Assembly: GCF_001612685.1 (NCBI RefSeq)
Contig: NZ_BDAY01000009.1
Coordinates: forward strand, 186,001 to 250,000
Direction: 5' to 3'
Source of the DNA: Nocardia altamirensis NBRC 108246
GTDB taxonomy: Bacteria; Actinomycetota; Actinomycetes; Mycobacteriales; Mycobacteriaceae
DNA: 64,000 nucleotides
Part shown: positions 53,997 to 62,592 of the stretch, one piece after another
Numbering within the stretch: the first letter of the stretch is position 1
How the letters are laid out: each line of letters opens with the position of its first letter
Program-made: the position numbers and the translations under genes
Notes under the pieces: generated by a model
The model's database searches: none
The model's input: the letters and a program-made list of their open reading frames with translations, nothing else
Told to the model about the DNA's origin: nothing

Positions 53997-54293
53997 ATGC
54001 CACCCTTCCTGACCGCCATCATCGACTGGCTGCGGGCCGGATATCCGGACGGCGTACCGGAATCCGACTACATCCCGCTGCTGGCTCTGCTCCGGCGCCG
54101 CCTCTCCGACGACGAGGTACGTCAGATCGCCGCCGAGCTGGCCAGTTCCGGTGACCTGCCCGACAAGACCGACATCCAAGTGATGATCACCAAGGTCACC
54201 AACGAAATGCCTTCGGAGGCAGACGTTTCCCGCGTCCAGGCGCGCCTCGAAGCGCACGCATGGCCGGACGACGGTTCAGCCGACCGCGGTTAG
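53997..54293 (+). CDS. DUF3349 family protein, second copy
   Basis: A 98-residue paralogue of the preceding protein (DWLRAGYPDGVPESDYIPLL), about half identical in the core. The ATG at 53997 is chosen; a TTG at 53985 would add four residues and neither has a strong ribosome binding site. It overlaps the convergent secreted protein gene by four bases. Confidence 0.8.
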   Translation: MPPFLTAIIDWLRAGYPDGVPESDYIPLLALLRRRLSDDEVRQIAAELASSGDLPDKTDIQVMITKVTNEMPSEADVSRVQARLEAHAWPDDGSADRG

Positions 54294-55063
54294 CGGGGCG
54301 GAGCAGGCTCGGGAAAGAAGAAGGCGGAGTTGTCTTCTGAGATGCCGGGGATGTGGTGGAACGGCGTCAGGATCGAGAGCGCGGGGGTGCCGCCTGCAGG
54401 GTCGCGCCAGACATGGATATCCCAGAAGCGGCCGTGGGCAGGGCCCGGGGCGACCATCGGCAGTGGCAGCATCTCGCCCGCGGTCTCACCACGATGATGC
54501 TCGGCTGGGGGTTGTGGAGTGAATTCCCAGTCGAGGACGGAATGCACGCCCTGCTCGTGGACGAACCAATCCTCTTGCGCGACACAAAGATCAGTGGACG
54601 TCGGGAATTCGCCAGGGGTGTACATGACGCCGTGCCCCCAACCGGCGAGCTCATAGGGAAACGCGGGCCGGTATGGATCACCGTCATGGGCCAGGTCAGG
54701 ATTGGGGCGATACATCAGCGCTCCCGGGTTTCCGGAGCGGACCTGCTGATCCATGATCGCGTCCGGACGCGCGAACGACGTCCCGATCCCCTCGAAACTG
54801 GCCAGCATATGCAACGGAACGGCATACCCGAGCGCCGCCAACGCGGCGAGATCCGCAGGCCCACGCAGCGTCGTGAGATGCCCGAGTCGCGCAACCAGCC
54901 GCGCCTCATCCGCACGCAACGAGGCTGCGCGCGCCTCACCATCGCAATAGCCGATGGTGTCGACATGCGCGTCGCCGTGATCGTGCGCAGCCGCCACACC
55001 CGATGCCGCCAGCACGCACACCGTCACCGCGACAACCAGAGAACTAGCCCAGATCATGCGCAT
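54290..55063 (-). CDS. Histidine-rich secreted protein of unknown function
   Basis: A 257-residue protein from the ATG at 55063. The signal peptide (MIWASSLVVAVTVCVLAASG) is cleaved near VAAAHD. The mature N-terminus is HDHGDAHVD, and further His occur as EQGVHSVLDWEF, AEHHRGE, HGRFWDIHVW, and LTPFHHIPG. The even spread of His, Asp and Glu suggests a secreted metal-binding protein or metalloenzyme. PEFPTSTDLC and WFVHEQG look like conserved core strands, but I recognise no family. Confidence 0.65.
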   Translation of the reverse strand: MRMIWASSLVVAVTVCVLAASGVAAAHDHGDAHVDTIGYCDGEARAASLRADEARLVARLGHLTTLRGPADLAALAALGYAVPLHMLASFEGIGTSFARPDAIMDQQVRSGNPGALMYRPNPDLAHDGDPYRPAFPYELAGWGHGVMYTPGEFPTSTDLCVAQEDWFVHEQGVHSVLDWEFTPQPPAEHHRGETAGEMLPLPMVAPGPAHGRFWDIHVWRDPAGGTPALSILTPFHHIPGISEDNSAFFFPEPAPPR

Positions 55064-55239
55064 GAACAGGAACAATAGCTATCTCGAATAACTCCGAGTT
55101 GGATTCGGCCAGGGCTGGCGTGGCTCCGACTCGGGGAGGTTGACTGCCCCGCGACACTCCGATCCGACATCTCCTCCGGTCCAAATACACGGAAGTACGG
55201 TGAACCAGACCGGCTGGTCTACCTGAAGGGATTGGTTCG

Positions 55240-55680
55240 ATGCGAAACGTCCGGACAAGCGTGACCACTGCGGGTGTGGCATCAATAGTCGCCGCAGCCT
55301 GCTGGGTAGCCATGTCGCCCACCGCGTTGGCCGCGGATGCGACAGTCACACTGGACAAGAAGGCGACCTGGAAGACGGACCAGGACGATGACGAGATTCT
55401 GTACGTCTCCGGAACTGCCTCCTGTGCCACCGGAACCGCCAAGGTCATCGTTGGGGCAGCAGACAGTGATCGCCTTCGCTGGCACGCAACCAGCGATGAA
55501 TTCACCTGCAATGGGAAACCACACACCTGGCAGGCGCGTATCGAGGTACCGGATGGCGGTCAGCTGAACACTGGCGGCAAGGAAAAAGCGATCGCCGCGT
55601 TAACCGTGAACGACGAGGTCATCGTCAAGTCCGGCGAAGTAACCGTGGAAATCCCCGAACGTCAGGAAGACGCGAACTGA
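55240..55680 (+). CDS. Small secreted beta-rich protein of unknown function
   Basis: A 146-residue protein with signal peptide (TSVTTAGVASIVAAACWVAM, cleavage near ALAAD). The mature domain of about 115 residues alternates short strands (ATVTLDKKATWKTD, AKVIVGAAD, EVIVKSGEVTVEIPE), with two Cys (SCATG, FTCNGK) suited to a disulfide: an Ig-like or small beta-sandwich build. A strong terminator follows directly. Confidence 0.65.
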   Translation: MRNVRTSVTTAGVASIVAAACWVAMSPTALAADATVTLDKKATWKTDQDDDEILYVSGTASCATGTAKVIVGAADSDRLRWHATSDEFTCNGKPHTWQARIEVPDGGQLNTGGKEKAIAALTVNDEVIVKSGEVTVEIPERQEDAN

Positions 55681-55696
55681 CAGTACATACCACAGA

Positions 55697-55738
55697 GCGA
55701 AGGCCGACTCCGGAGGTAGTTCCGGTGTCGGCCTTCGC
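55697..55738. terminator. Strong hairpin terminator with T run
   Basis: Arms 55697-55714 (GCGAAGGCCGACTCCGGA) and 55721-55738 pair at 17 of 18 positions around a six-base loop, then TTTTC. It starts 17 bases after the secreted protein stop and also faces the convergent MFS gene. Confidence 0.85.
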
Positions 55739-55773
55739 TTTTCACTGCTTCGACGGCGACCGTCGAGTCCTGA

Positions 55774-57003
55774 TCAGGCCGACTGTGCCCGCCGTTGCAT
55801 GCGGAGTCCGACCAGGGTCATGGCGAGAGCGGCGACGAGCAGCAGGGCAAGGGTCCAGGCGAGGGCCGAAAAGCCGTGCGGCGCAGCGGCCGCCGCTACC
55901 AGCGGGCCTATCGTGGCGCCGACGTAGAAGCTGAACATCGCGACCGACATGGCGGCGGCGCGGGATTCGCCGCCGAGCTCGCCCGCGCTTTGCAGGACGG
56001 CGGGGCCGATGATGCCGAGGCCGCCGACCAGGACGGCGAGCAGCACGGTGAGGGTTGCGAGGTGGGCTCCTTCGAAGGTGGCGGCCACCATGGCGGCGGC
56101 CGCGATCAGGACGCCGAGGGTGATCTGGCTGTGCTTGGTGAGGCGGGCCAGCGGGATGGCCAGCAGCGGCAGCAGCATCATCACCGGAAGGCCGCCTGCC
56201 CGCAGGGCCAGCAGTTCGCCGGAACCCTTGACCACGCCGGTGAGTTCGAGGCCGGTGTAGATGCCGACCATCACCGCCATACTCATGGCGCCTGCGACCA
56301 GCATCGGCAGCAGCGAGCGGATGCGAAGCACCGCGGGGATGGCGGCATAGCTGTGCCGCAGCGGCCGATCGCGCCCGGTCGGCGCGTCGTCGAGCAGCAC
56401 CTTGCGCAGCAGTACCGCGAGCGCCGCGAAGACTACGGCGGAGCCGAGGAATACGGTGCGCCACGGGAACGAGGCGACGACCGCCTGGGACACGATCTGT
56501 GCGATCACCGTCGCGGCGAGGAATGACGTGGCGACCGATGTGGTTGTCACGGCACGATGTTCGGGCGCGATGCGGGTCGCGACATAGGCCATGATCGCGG
56601 GCGGAATCGAGCCGACGACCAACCCTTGCACGATCCGCAGTCCAACGGCCAGCGGTGCACTGAAGGCGAGGCCGGTCAACAGTGTGACCACTGCCGCGAC
56701 GAGCATGCCGGTCACCAGGACCTTGCGGTGCCCGTAGCGATCCGACAGCGGTCCGAAGAGCACGAAGCCGCCGGCATAACCGAACGCGAAGGCGCTGATG
56801 ATCCAGGTCATCACGCCGGAGCCGACCTGCCAGTCCGCCTTCATGGCGGTGAAAAGCGGGATGGGTACATACATTTGACCGGTGGCGAGCAGGGCGGACA
56901 GCACGAAGACGGGCAGGGTGCGCGCGGTGTGGGCGCGCGGCGAGACACGGGAGGACGCGGTGGCCGCTGGCGCGGCGGTGAGCGGAAGTGTCGGCGAAGC
57001 CAT
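55774..57003 (-). CDS. MFS transporter, probable drug exporter
   Basis: A 409-residue membrane protein from the ATG at 57003, with about 12 transmembrane helices. The loop 2-3 signature is GPLSDRYGHRKVLVTGM, and the motif-C-like helix is SFPWRTVFLGSAVVF. YnfM/AraJ-type MFS proteins of this size export drugs or sugars. It is divergent from a TetR gene, with an AACCAA-ATAG-TTGGTT palindrome between, so expression is probably ligand-induced. Confidence 0.88.
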   Translation of the reverse strand: MASPTLPLTAAPAATASSRVSPRAHTARTLPVFVLSALLATGQMYVPIPLFTAMKADWQVGSGVMTWIISAFAFGYAGGFVLFGPLSDRYGHRKVLVTGMLVAAVVTLLTGLAFSAPLAVGLRIVQGLVVGSIPPAIMAYVATRIAPEHRAVTTTSVATSFLAATVIAQIVSQAVVASFPWRTVFLGSAVVFAALAVLLRKVLLDDAPTGRDRPLRHSYAAIPAVLRIRSLLPMLVAGAMSMAVMVGIYTGLELTGVVKGSGELLALRAGGLPVMMLLPLLAIPLARLTKHSQITLGVLIAAAAMVAATFEGAHLATLTVLLAVLVGGLGIIGPAVLQSAGELGGESRAAAMSVAMFSFYVGATIGPLVAAAAAPHGFSALAWTLALLLVAALAMTLVGLRMQRRAQSA

Positions 57004-57037
57004 GGGACGACAGTACGACCGGCGCCAGCTCGATGTC

Positions 57038-57053
57038 AACCAAATAGTTGGTT
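57038..57053. promoter_or_regulatory. TetR operator between the MFS and TetR genes
   Basis: AACCAA-ATAG-TTGGTT, a perfect 6-bp-arm palindrome in the 74-base divergent gap, is the typical place for a TetR autoregulator controlling its exporter. Confidence 0.65.
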
Positions 57054-57077
57054 TATTCAAGTGCTAAAATGTGGGGC

Positions 57078-57920
57078 ATGACGGCCACGATGAAGCGCAG
57101 TGACGCCACCAAGCAGGCGTTGCTGCGGGCGGCGCGAGACGAATTCGCCGAACACGGCCTGGCCGGGGCGCGCGTCGATCGCATCGCCGAGGCAGCCGGG
57201 GTGAACAAAGAGCGCATCTACGGCCTGTTCGGCAGCAAGGACAAGCTGTTCGACGTCATCCTGATCGACACCATGCGCGAGTTCATGAACGTGGTCCAGC
57301 CGTTGACCGAGACGGACGCGGGCAAGTACGTGGCCAAGCTGTTCGACTACCACAACAGCAACCCGCACCTGCTGCGCCTCATCCTGTGGGAGGCCCTGCA
57401 TCGCGGCGTCGACGCACACGATATCGATGGCTGGCGCGCGGAGGTCTACGAGCAGAAATTCGATTCGGCCAGTGCGCAATTCGGCGTCGACCCGCAGCAT
57501 GCGGGACGGTTGCTACTTGCCCTGTGCGGACTGTCCAACTGGAGCCTTGCCGTGCCGCAAACCACCAGGCTGCTGCTCGGCGCCGACGCCGACGACAAGG
57601 ACGCGACCCGGGAGTTCCTCCAAGAGTTCGCCCGAGCAGCGATGCGCAACCTTCCGTTCGCGAGCAACCAGGAGAACACACCGGACCCGGCAACCGCCGA
57701 ACCAGTCAATGCATTGACTGCTGGCGTCGACCGCGCCGCCGAAGTCGATCAAGCAGCGCAACGCCTCCGAAAAGCGCAGGCAGCAGCCGACGCAGCCCGC
57801 GACGAACTCGCCGCAGCCCTACGCGCCGCGCACGCCGACGGCACCAGCGCCAACCAACTCGCCCGCCAGGTATCGGGCACCGTATCCCGTCCCGTCGTCC
57901 TGAAACTGCTCGCCGACTAA
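57078..57920 (+). CDS. TetR family regulator with an extra C-terminal HTH-like tail
   Basis: A 280-residue protein from the ATG at 57078. The N-terminal HTH is ARVDRIAEAAGVNKERIYGL then FGSKDKLFDVI. The core ends near residue 200. An Ala-rich coiled stretch (AAQRLRKAQAAADAARDELA) follows, then SANQLARQVSGTVSRPVVLKLL, which reads like a second helix-turn-helix. Standard TetR proteins are about 200 residues and lack this. It probably represses the divergent MFS exporter gene. Element copy 3 lies 13 bases after its stop. Confidence 0.85.
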   Translation: MTATMKRSDATKQALLRAARDEFAEHGLAGARVDRIAEAAGVNKERIYGLFGSKDKLFDVILIDTMREFMNVVQPLTETDAGKYVAKLFDYHNSNPHLLRLILWEALHRGVDAHDIDGWRAEVYEQKFDSASAQFGVDPQHAGRLLLALCGLSNWSLAVPQTTRLLLGADADDKDATREFLQEFARAAMRNLPFASNQENTPDPATAEPVNALTAGVDRAAEVDQAAQRLRKAQAAADAARDELAAALRAAHADGTSANQLARQVSGTVSRPVVLKLLAD

Positions 57921-57932
57921 GCCCCGCCGCCC

Positions 57933-57993
57933 GACGAGTGGCACATGGCTGCGGCAAAGTGCGAGAAGGCGTCTCCGTGGTGTGCCACTCGTG
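57933..57993. repeat. 61-bp terminal-inverted-repeat element, copy 3 (inverted)
   Basis: GACGAGTGGCACA (57933-57945) and TGTGCCACTCGTG (57981-57993) pair at 12 of 13 bases; total length again 61. Reverse-complemented, its core matches copies 1 and 2 except at core positions 9-12. It follows the TetR stop. The remaining bases to 58133 hold no gene. Confidence 0.85.
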
Positions 57994-58133
57994 GCCTCAG
58001 GCGCTCAGCCCATCCGGCCATGCCGGCGGCACGGCGGGCCGGTTCTGGATGTGGGTGCGTAACTAGTGGGGGCTGCCTTAGCCGACGAGAGTGGAACCCT
58101 CGCTGCGGGCGGAAGGGCGGCTCAACGGAGCCA

Positions 58134-58165
58134 CCCCTTCGGCCGACAGTTGGCGGCCGAAGGGG
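58134..58165. terminator. Hairpin terminator downstream of fadE5
   Basis: CCCCTTCGGCCG (58134-58145) pairs exactly with CGGCCGAAGGGG (58154-58165), 35 bases after the fadE5 stop in its direction of transcription. Confidence 0.65.
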
Positions 58166-58200
58166 CAAGAAACAGGCGCGCCGATCCGGCGCGCTCCTGG

Positions 58201-60027
58201 TCAGAACGCCGCTTCGTCCAGATTCATGATGTCGTTGTCGATCGCGGCGATGATTCCCCGCACCGCGGTCAACCCCGGCAGCACGCTCTTCGCGAAGAAG
58301 CTTGCGGCAGCGACCTTTCCGGCATAGAACGGCTGATCCTTCGCCGAGGCGCCCGAGGCGAGCGCGGCAGCGGCGATCTCGGCCTGCACCAGCAGCCGCC
58401 AGCCGATGAGCAGATCACCGACCGCGAGCAGGAAGCGCACCGACCCGAGCCCGACCTTGTACAGCTCGGCCGGATCCTGCTGCCCCGCCATCAGATAGCC
58501 GGTCAGCGTGGCCGCCATCGCCTGCACGTCGGCCAACGCCGTCTGCAGCAGCTCGCGTTCGGTCTCGAACCGTCCGCTCTTCGTGTCGAGGAACGCGGCG
58601 ATCTGCCCGGTGATGTGCCCGATCGCCACACCCTTGTCCCGAATGATCTTGCGGAAGAAGAAGTCCTGCGCCTGGATCGCGGTGGTGCCCTCGTACAGCG
58701 AGTCGATCTTCGCGTCGCGGATGTACTGCTCGATCGGGTAGTCCTGCAGGTAACCCGAGCCGCCGAAGGTCTGCAGCGATTCGGTCAGGTACTGGTAGGC
58801 CCGCTCGGAACCGACACCCTTGACGATCGGCAGCAGCAAATCGTCGACGCGGTGCGCCAATTCGGCGTCCGCGCCGGAAACCAGCTGCGCCACATCGGCA
58901 TTCTGATGTGCCGCGGTGTAGAGGTACACCGCGCGCAGCCCCTCGGCGTAGGCCTTCTGCATGGCCAGGCTGCGCCGCACATCGGGGTGCCTGGTGATCG
59001 GCACGCGCGGCGCCGCCTTGTCGGTCATCTTGGTCAGATCCGCGCCCTGGATCCGCTCCTTGGCGTAGGCGAGCGCGTTCAGGTACCCGGTGGACAGCGT
59101 GCCGGACGACTTGATGCCGACCATCATTCGCGCGTTCTCGATCACCTGGAACATCTGCGCGATGCCATCGTGCACATCGCCGACCAGCCAGCCGACCGCG
59201 GGCACGTCGCCACCGAAGGTGAGCTCGCAGGTGGGCGAGGACTTCAGGCCCATCTTGTGCTCGACATTGGTCGCGTAAACACCGTTGCGGGCGCCGAGGT
59301 CGAGCGTCTCGGGGTCGAACAGGAATTTCGGCACGTAGAACAGCGATAGCCCCTTGGTGCCTGGTCCCGCGCCTTCGGGGCGGGCGAGCACCAGGTGGAA
59401 GATGTTTTCGGCGGTATCGCCGACGTCACCACCGGAGATGAAGCGCTTCACGCCCTCGATGTGCCAGGTGCCGTCAGGCTGCTCGATCGCCTTGGTGCGC
59501 CCAGCGCCGACATCGGAGCCCGCGTCCGGCTCGGTCAGCACCATGGTGCCCTGCCAGCCGCGCTCGTAGCCTTGGGTGGCCCAGCGCTTCTGCTGCTCGG
59601 TGCCGACGTTGTAGAGCACCGACCCCATCACCGGGCCCATGTTGAAGAAGATGGCCGACGGGTTGGCACAGGTGATCATCTCCTGCACCGCCCACACCAC
59701 CGCGGCGGGCGCGGGCGTGCCGCCCATCCCCTCGGGCAGGCCGAGCCTGCTCCAGTCCGAGTCGTGCACGGCGTCGATGCTCTTGCGCAGCGGCTCCGGC
59801 ACCGAAATCGAGTAGGTCGCCGGGTCGAATGCGACCGGGTCGCGGTCGGCGGCCGCGAAGGACTCTGCGATCGGCCCCTCGGCGAGCCGCTTCACCTCGG
59901 CCAGGATCTCGCGCACGGTGTCGGAGTCGAGGTCGCCGTAGGCGCCGGTATCGAGCAGCTTGTCCAGCCCGAACACTTCGAACAGATTGAACTCGATGTC
60001 CCGCACGTTCGCCTTGTAGTGACCCAC
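58201..60027 (-). CDS. fadE5: Acyl-CoA dehydrogenase of the FadE5 type
   Basis: A 608-residue flavoenzyme with GTG start and GGGAGG upstream. The N-terminus ([20 protein letters not shown]) is diagnostic of FadE5 (Rv0244c, 611 residues). FAD contacts are in [19 protein letters not shown] and FISGGDVGD; the catalytic Glu is in [11 protein letters not shown]. It is longer than usual because of a C-terminal helical domain. FadE5 oxidises a wide range of saturated acyl-CoAs in the first step of beta-oxidation. Confidence 0.93.
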   Translation of the reverse strand: MGHYKANVRDIEFNLFEVFGLDKLLDTGAYGDLDSDTVREILAEVKRLAEGPIAESFAAADRDPVAFDPATYSISVPEPLRKSIDAVHDSDWSRLGLPEGMGGTPAPAAVVWAVQEMITCANPSAIFFNMGPVMGSVLYNVGTEQQKRWATQGYERGWQGTMVLTEPDAGSDVGAGRTKAIEQPDGTWHIEGVKRFISGGDVGDTAENIFHLVLARPEGAGPGTKGLSLFYVPKFLFDPETLDLGARNGVYATNVEHKMGLKSSPTCELTFGGDVPAVGWLVGDVHDGIAQMFQVIENARMMVGIKSSGTLSTGYLNALAYAKERIQGADLTKMTDKAAPRVPITRHPDVRRSLAMQKAYAEGLRAVYLYTAAHQNADVAQLVSGADAELAHRVDDLLLPIVKGVGSERAYQYLTESLQTFGGSGYLQDYPIEQYIRDAKIDSLYEGTTAIQAQDFFFRKIIRDKGVAIGHITGQIAAFLDTKSGRFETERELLQTALADVQAMAATLTGYLMAGQQDPAELYKVGLGSVRFLLAVGDLLIGWRLLVQAEIAAAALASGASAKDQPFYAGKVAAASFFAKSVLPGLTAVRGIIAAIDNDIMNLDEAAF

Positions 60028-60235
60028 GACGGTCCTCCCAGGTTTCAGCCGTTTTGACGTTGTACAAACGAAGCGTGCCGTACGGCGGTGACGCTACGCA
60101 ACCGTAGGGTCACCCAGATCTCACCGAGGTTCACCAGCCGGTAACCGCAAAGGTTCACATGCCCGAAACACCCGAAACGGACTCGTCATCGAGAGATATT
60201 CCGGCGCAACAACTTCTGGCTACCGTTCACCTCGA

Positions 60236-60255
60236 ATACAACCGTTGTATACAAC
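60236..60255. promoter_or_regulatory. Overlapping palindromes upstream of urtA, GntR/VanR-like operator
   Basis: ATACAACCGTTGTATACAAC contains ATACAA-CCG-TTGTAT and the fully palindromic GTTGTATACAAC (60244-60255), close to the ATTGTATACAAT site of VanR-type GntR regulators. A related TTGTACAA lies at 60060-60067 near the fadE5 start. Nothing else in the 326-base gap (60028-60353) supports a gene. Confidence 0.45.
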
Positions 60256-60353
60256 TCGGTCGACAGCTCTGACCGGGGCATAAGGCGGAGGTATTCGCCG
60301 CGGTGCACGTCGTGCCGCCGAATTGCCTGATGAAGTGAGAAGGGTCCCGCCCC

Positions 60354-61634
60354 ATGTCAGATTCCCCTGCCGTCCATCGACACAGTCCCCGACGCATGGT
60401 CAAGGCGATGGCGGTCCCGACCGCGGTAGCGCTCGCCGGATTGTTGCTGACCGCCTGTGGCGCCAAGGACGACGCCTCGACCACCGGGACGAATGCGACA
60501 TCCTGCGTCGACACCTCGAAGGATTCGATCAAGGTCGGTTCCTTGCATTCGCTGTCGGGCACGATGGCGATTTCCGAGGTCACCGTGGCCAATTCGACCA
60601 AGCTGGCGGTCGACCAGATCAACGCCGCGGGCGGCGTCATGGGCAAGAAGATCGAGCTGGTGCTCGAGGACGGCGCATCGGACCCGAAGACCTTCGCCGA
60701 GAAGGCCGAAAAGCTGATCAGCTCCGACTGTGTCGCCGCGGTGTTCGGCGGCTGGACCTCGTCGAGCCGCAAGGCGATGAAGCCGAAATTCGAGAGCCTC
60801 AACTCGCTGCTCTACTACCCGGTGCAGTACGAGGGCCTGGAGGACAGCAAGAACATCTTCTATACCGGCGCGACCACCAACCAGCAGATCATTCCGGCGC
60901 TGGACTATCTGAAGCAGAAGGGCATCACGTCCCTCTACCTGGTCGGCTCCGACTATGTCTTCCCGCAGACCGCCAACCGCGAGATCAAGGCGTACGCGAA
61001 GGCCAACGGCATCGAGATCAAGGGTGAGGACTACACCCCGCTCGGCTCGACCGACTTCTCCACCATCGTGAACAAGGTGCGCACCGCCAAGGCGGGCGCG
61101 GTGTTCAACACCCTCAACGGCGACTCGAACGTGGCGTTCTTCCGTGAGTACACCAACGCAGGGCTGAAAGCCGCTGAGATGCCGGTGGTTTCGGTGTCCA
61201 TCGCCGAGGAAGAGGTCGCAGGCATCGGCGCGCAGAACATCGCGGGGCAGCTGACGGCGTGGAACTACTACCAGACCGTCGACTCGCCCGCGAACAAGAA
61301 GTTCGTCGCGGACTACAAGGCCGCGTTCGGCGCCGACAAGCCGACCTCGGACCCGATGGAGGCCGCCTATGCCTCGGTCTACCTGTGGAAGAACACGGTG
61401 GAGAAGGCGAAGTCGTTCGCGGTGAAAGACATTCAGGCCGCCGCCGACGGCGTGAGCTTCGACGCGCCGGAGGGCCTGGTCACCGTCGACGGCTCGAACC
61501 ACCACATCACCAAGACCGCCAGGATCGGCGAGATCCGGCCGGACGGGCTCATCTACACCGTGTGGGATTCGGGCAAGGCCGTCACGCCGGACCCGTACCT
61601 GAAGTCCTACGACTGGGCCAAGGGCCTCAAGTAA
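60354..61634 (+). CDS. urtA: Urea ABC transporter substrate-binding lipoprotein
   Basis: A 426-residue protein. The signal ends with lipobox LLLTAC. The mature domain ([67 protein letters not shown]) is the UrtA/AmiC-type urea and short-amide binder, not a general branched-chain amino acid protein. It is followed by urtB, urtC and urtD. A strong hairpin separates it from urtB, fitting a higher level of binding protein than of membrane parts. Confidence 0.93.
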   Translation: MSDSPAVHRHSPRRMVKAMAVPTAVALAGLLLTACGAKDDASTTGTNATSCVDTSKDSIKVGSLHSLSGTMAISEVTVANSTKLAVDQINAAGGVMGKKIELVLEDGASDPKTFAEKAEKLISSDCVAAVFGGWTSSSRKAMKPKFESLNSLLYYPVQYEGLEDSKNIFYTGATTNQQIIPALDYLKQKGITSLYLVGSDYVFPQTANREIKAYAKANGIEIKGEDYTPLGSTDFSTIVNKVRTAKAGAVFNTLNGDSNVAFFREYTNAGLKAAEMPVVSVSIAEEEVAGIGAQNIAGQLTAWNYYQTVDSPANKKFVADYKAAFGADKPTSDPMEAAYASVYLWKNTVEKAKSFAVKDIQAAADGVSFDAPEGLVTVDGSNHHITKTARIGEIRPDGLIYTVWDSGKAVTPDPYLKSYDWAKGLK

Positions 61635-61644
61635 TTCGCCCGAT

Positions 61645-61684
61645 CGGTATGGGGTGGACGCACTCTCGCGTCCACCCCATACCG
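61645..61684. terminator. 17-bp hairpin between urtA and urtB
   Basis: CGGTATGGGGTGGACGC (61645-61661) pairs perfectly with 61668-61684 around ACTCTC. It lies inside the operon, so it probably acts as partial terminator or as mRNA 3-prime protection for urtA. Confidence 0.75.
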
Positions 61685-61707
61685 GCCCGAGATCCGAGGA
61701 GTCTGTT

Positions 61708-62592
61708 GTGGACGTCGTGATCGGCCAGCTCTTCACGGGGCTGAGTCTGGGATCAATTCTTCTGCTCGCCGCGTTGGGGCTTGCGCTGACCTTCGGTCAG
61801 ATGGGCGTGATCAACATGGCGCACGGCGAGTTCATCATGGCCGGGTGCTACACGACCTATGTCGTGCAGAAGGTCATCTCGTCCGCCGGTGTGTCGCTGG
61901 TGGTTTCGCTGCTGGTCGGCTTTCTGGTCGGCGGCCTGCTCGGCGCGGCGCTGGAGATGGGCATGATCCGCTGGATGTACGACCGGCCGCTGGACACCCT
62001 GCTGGTCACCTTCGGTGTCGGGCTGGTGTTGCAACAGCTGGCCCGCGATATTTTCGGCGCGCCTGCCAAGAATGTCGTTGCGCCCGAATGGCTCAGCGGC
62101 GGTGTCACCATTCTCGGCGCCGTGGTGCCGAAGAGCCGCATCTTCATTCTGGTGCTCGCCGTCGCCGCGGTGATCACCTTGGCCACCGTGCTGAAGGCGA
62201 CGCCGATGGGCAGGCGCATCCGCGCCGTGGTGCAGAACCGCGGTCTGGCCGAAACCAGTGGCGTCTCCAGTCGTTTCACCGATATCAGCACGTTCTTCAT
62301 CGGCTCGGGGCTGGCAGGCGTCGCTGGTGTCGCGCTCACCCTGATCGGTTCGACCAGCCCGACCATCGGGCAGAGCTATCTGATCGACGCCTTCCTCGTG
62401 GTGGTGATCGGCGGGCTCGGCCAGATCAAGGGCACGGTGATCGCGGCGTTCGCGCTCGGCCTGCTCAACTCGTTCATCGAGTACTCGACGACCGCGTCGA
62501 TCGCGAAGGTCATCGTGTTCGTCGTCATCGTCGTCTTCCTGCAGGTCCGCCCGCAAGGCCTGTTCACGGTTCGCACAAGGAGTTTGGCATGA
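61708..62592 (+). CDS. urtB: Urea ABC transporter permease UrtB
   Basis: A 294-residue membrane protein from the GTG at 61708, with GAGGAG eight bases upstream. LSLGSILLLAALGLALTFGQ and GVINMAHGEFIMAGCYTTYV are typical of LivH/UrtB permeases; the EAA-like loop is MGRRIRAVVQNRGLAETSGV. It forms the channel with UrtC, whose ATG overlaps its stop by four bases. Confidence 0.93.
   Translation: MDVVIGQLFTGLSLGSILLLAALGLALTFGQMGVINMAHGEFIMAGCYTTYVVQKVISSAGVSLVVSLLVGFLVGGLLGAALEMGMIRWMYDRPLDTLLVTFGVGLVLQQLARDIFGAPAKNVVAPEWLSGGVTILGAVVPKSRIFILVLAVAAVITLATVLKATPMGRRIRAVVQNRGLAETSGVSSRFTDISTFFIGSGLAGVAGVALTLIGSTSPTIGQSYLIDAFLVVVIGGLGQIKGTVIAAFALGLLNSFIEYSTTASIAKVIVFVVIVVFLQVRPQGLFTVRTRSLA

Noticed and set aside
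60136..60160. GlnR box before urtA (GGTAACCGCAAAGGTTCAC)
   Set aside because: The second half reads GGTTC instead of the expected GnAAC, so the match is too poor to call.
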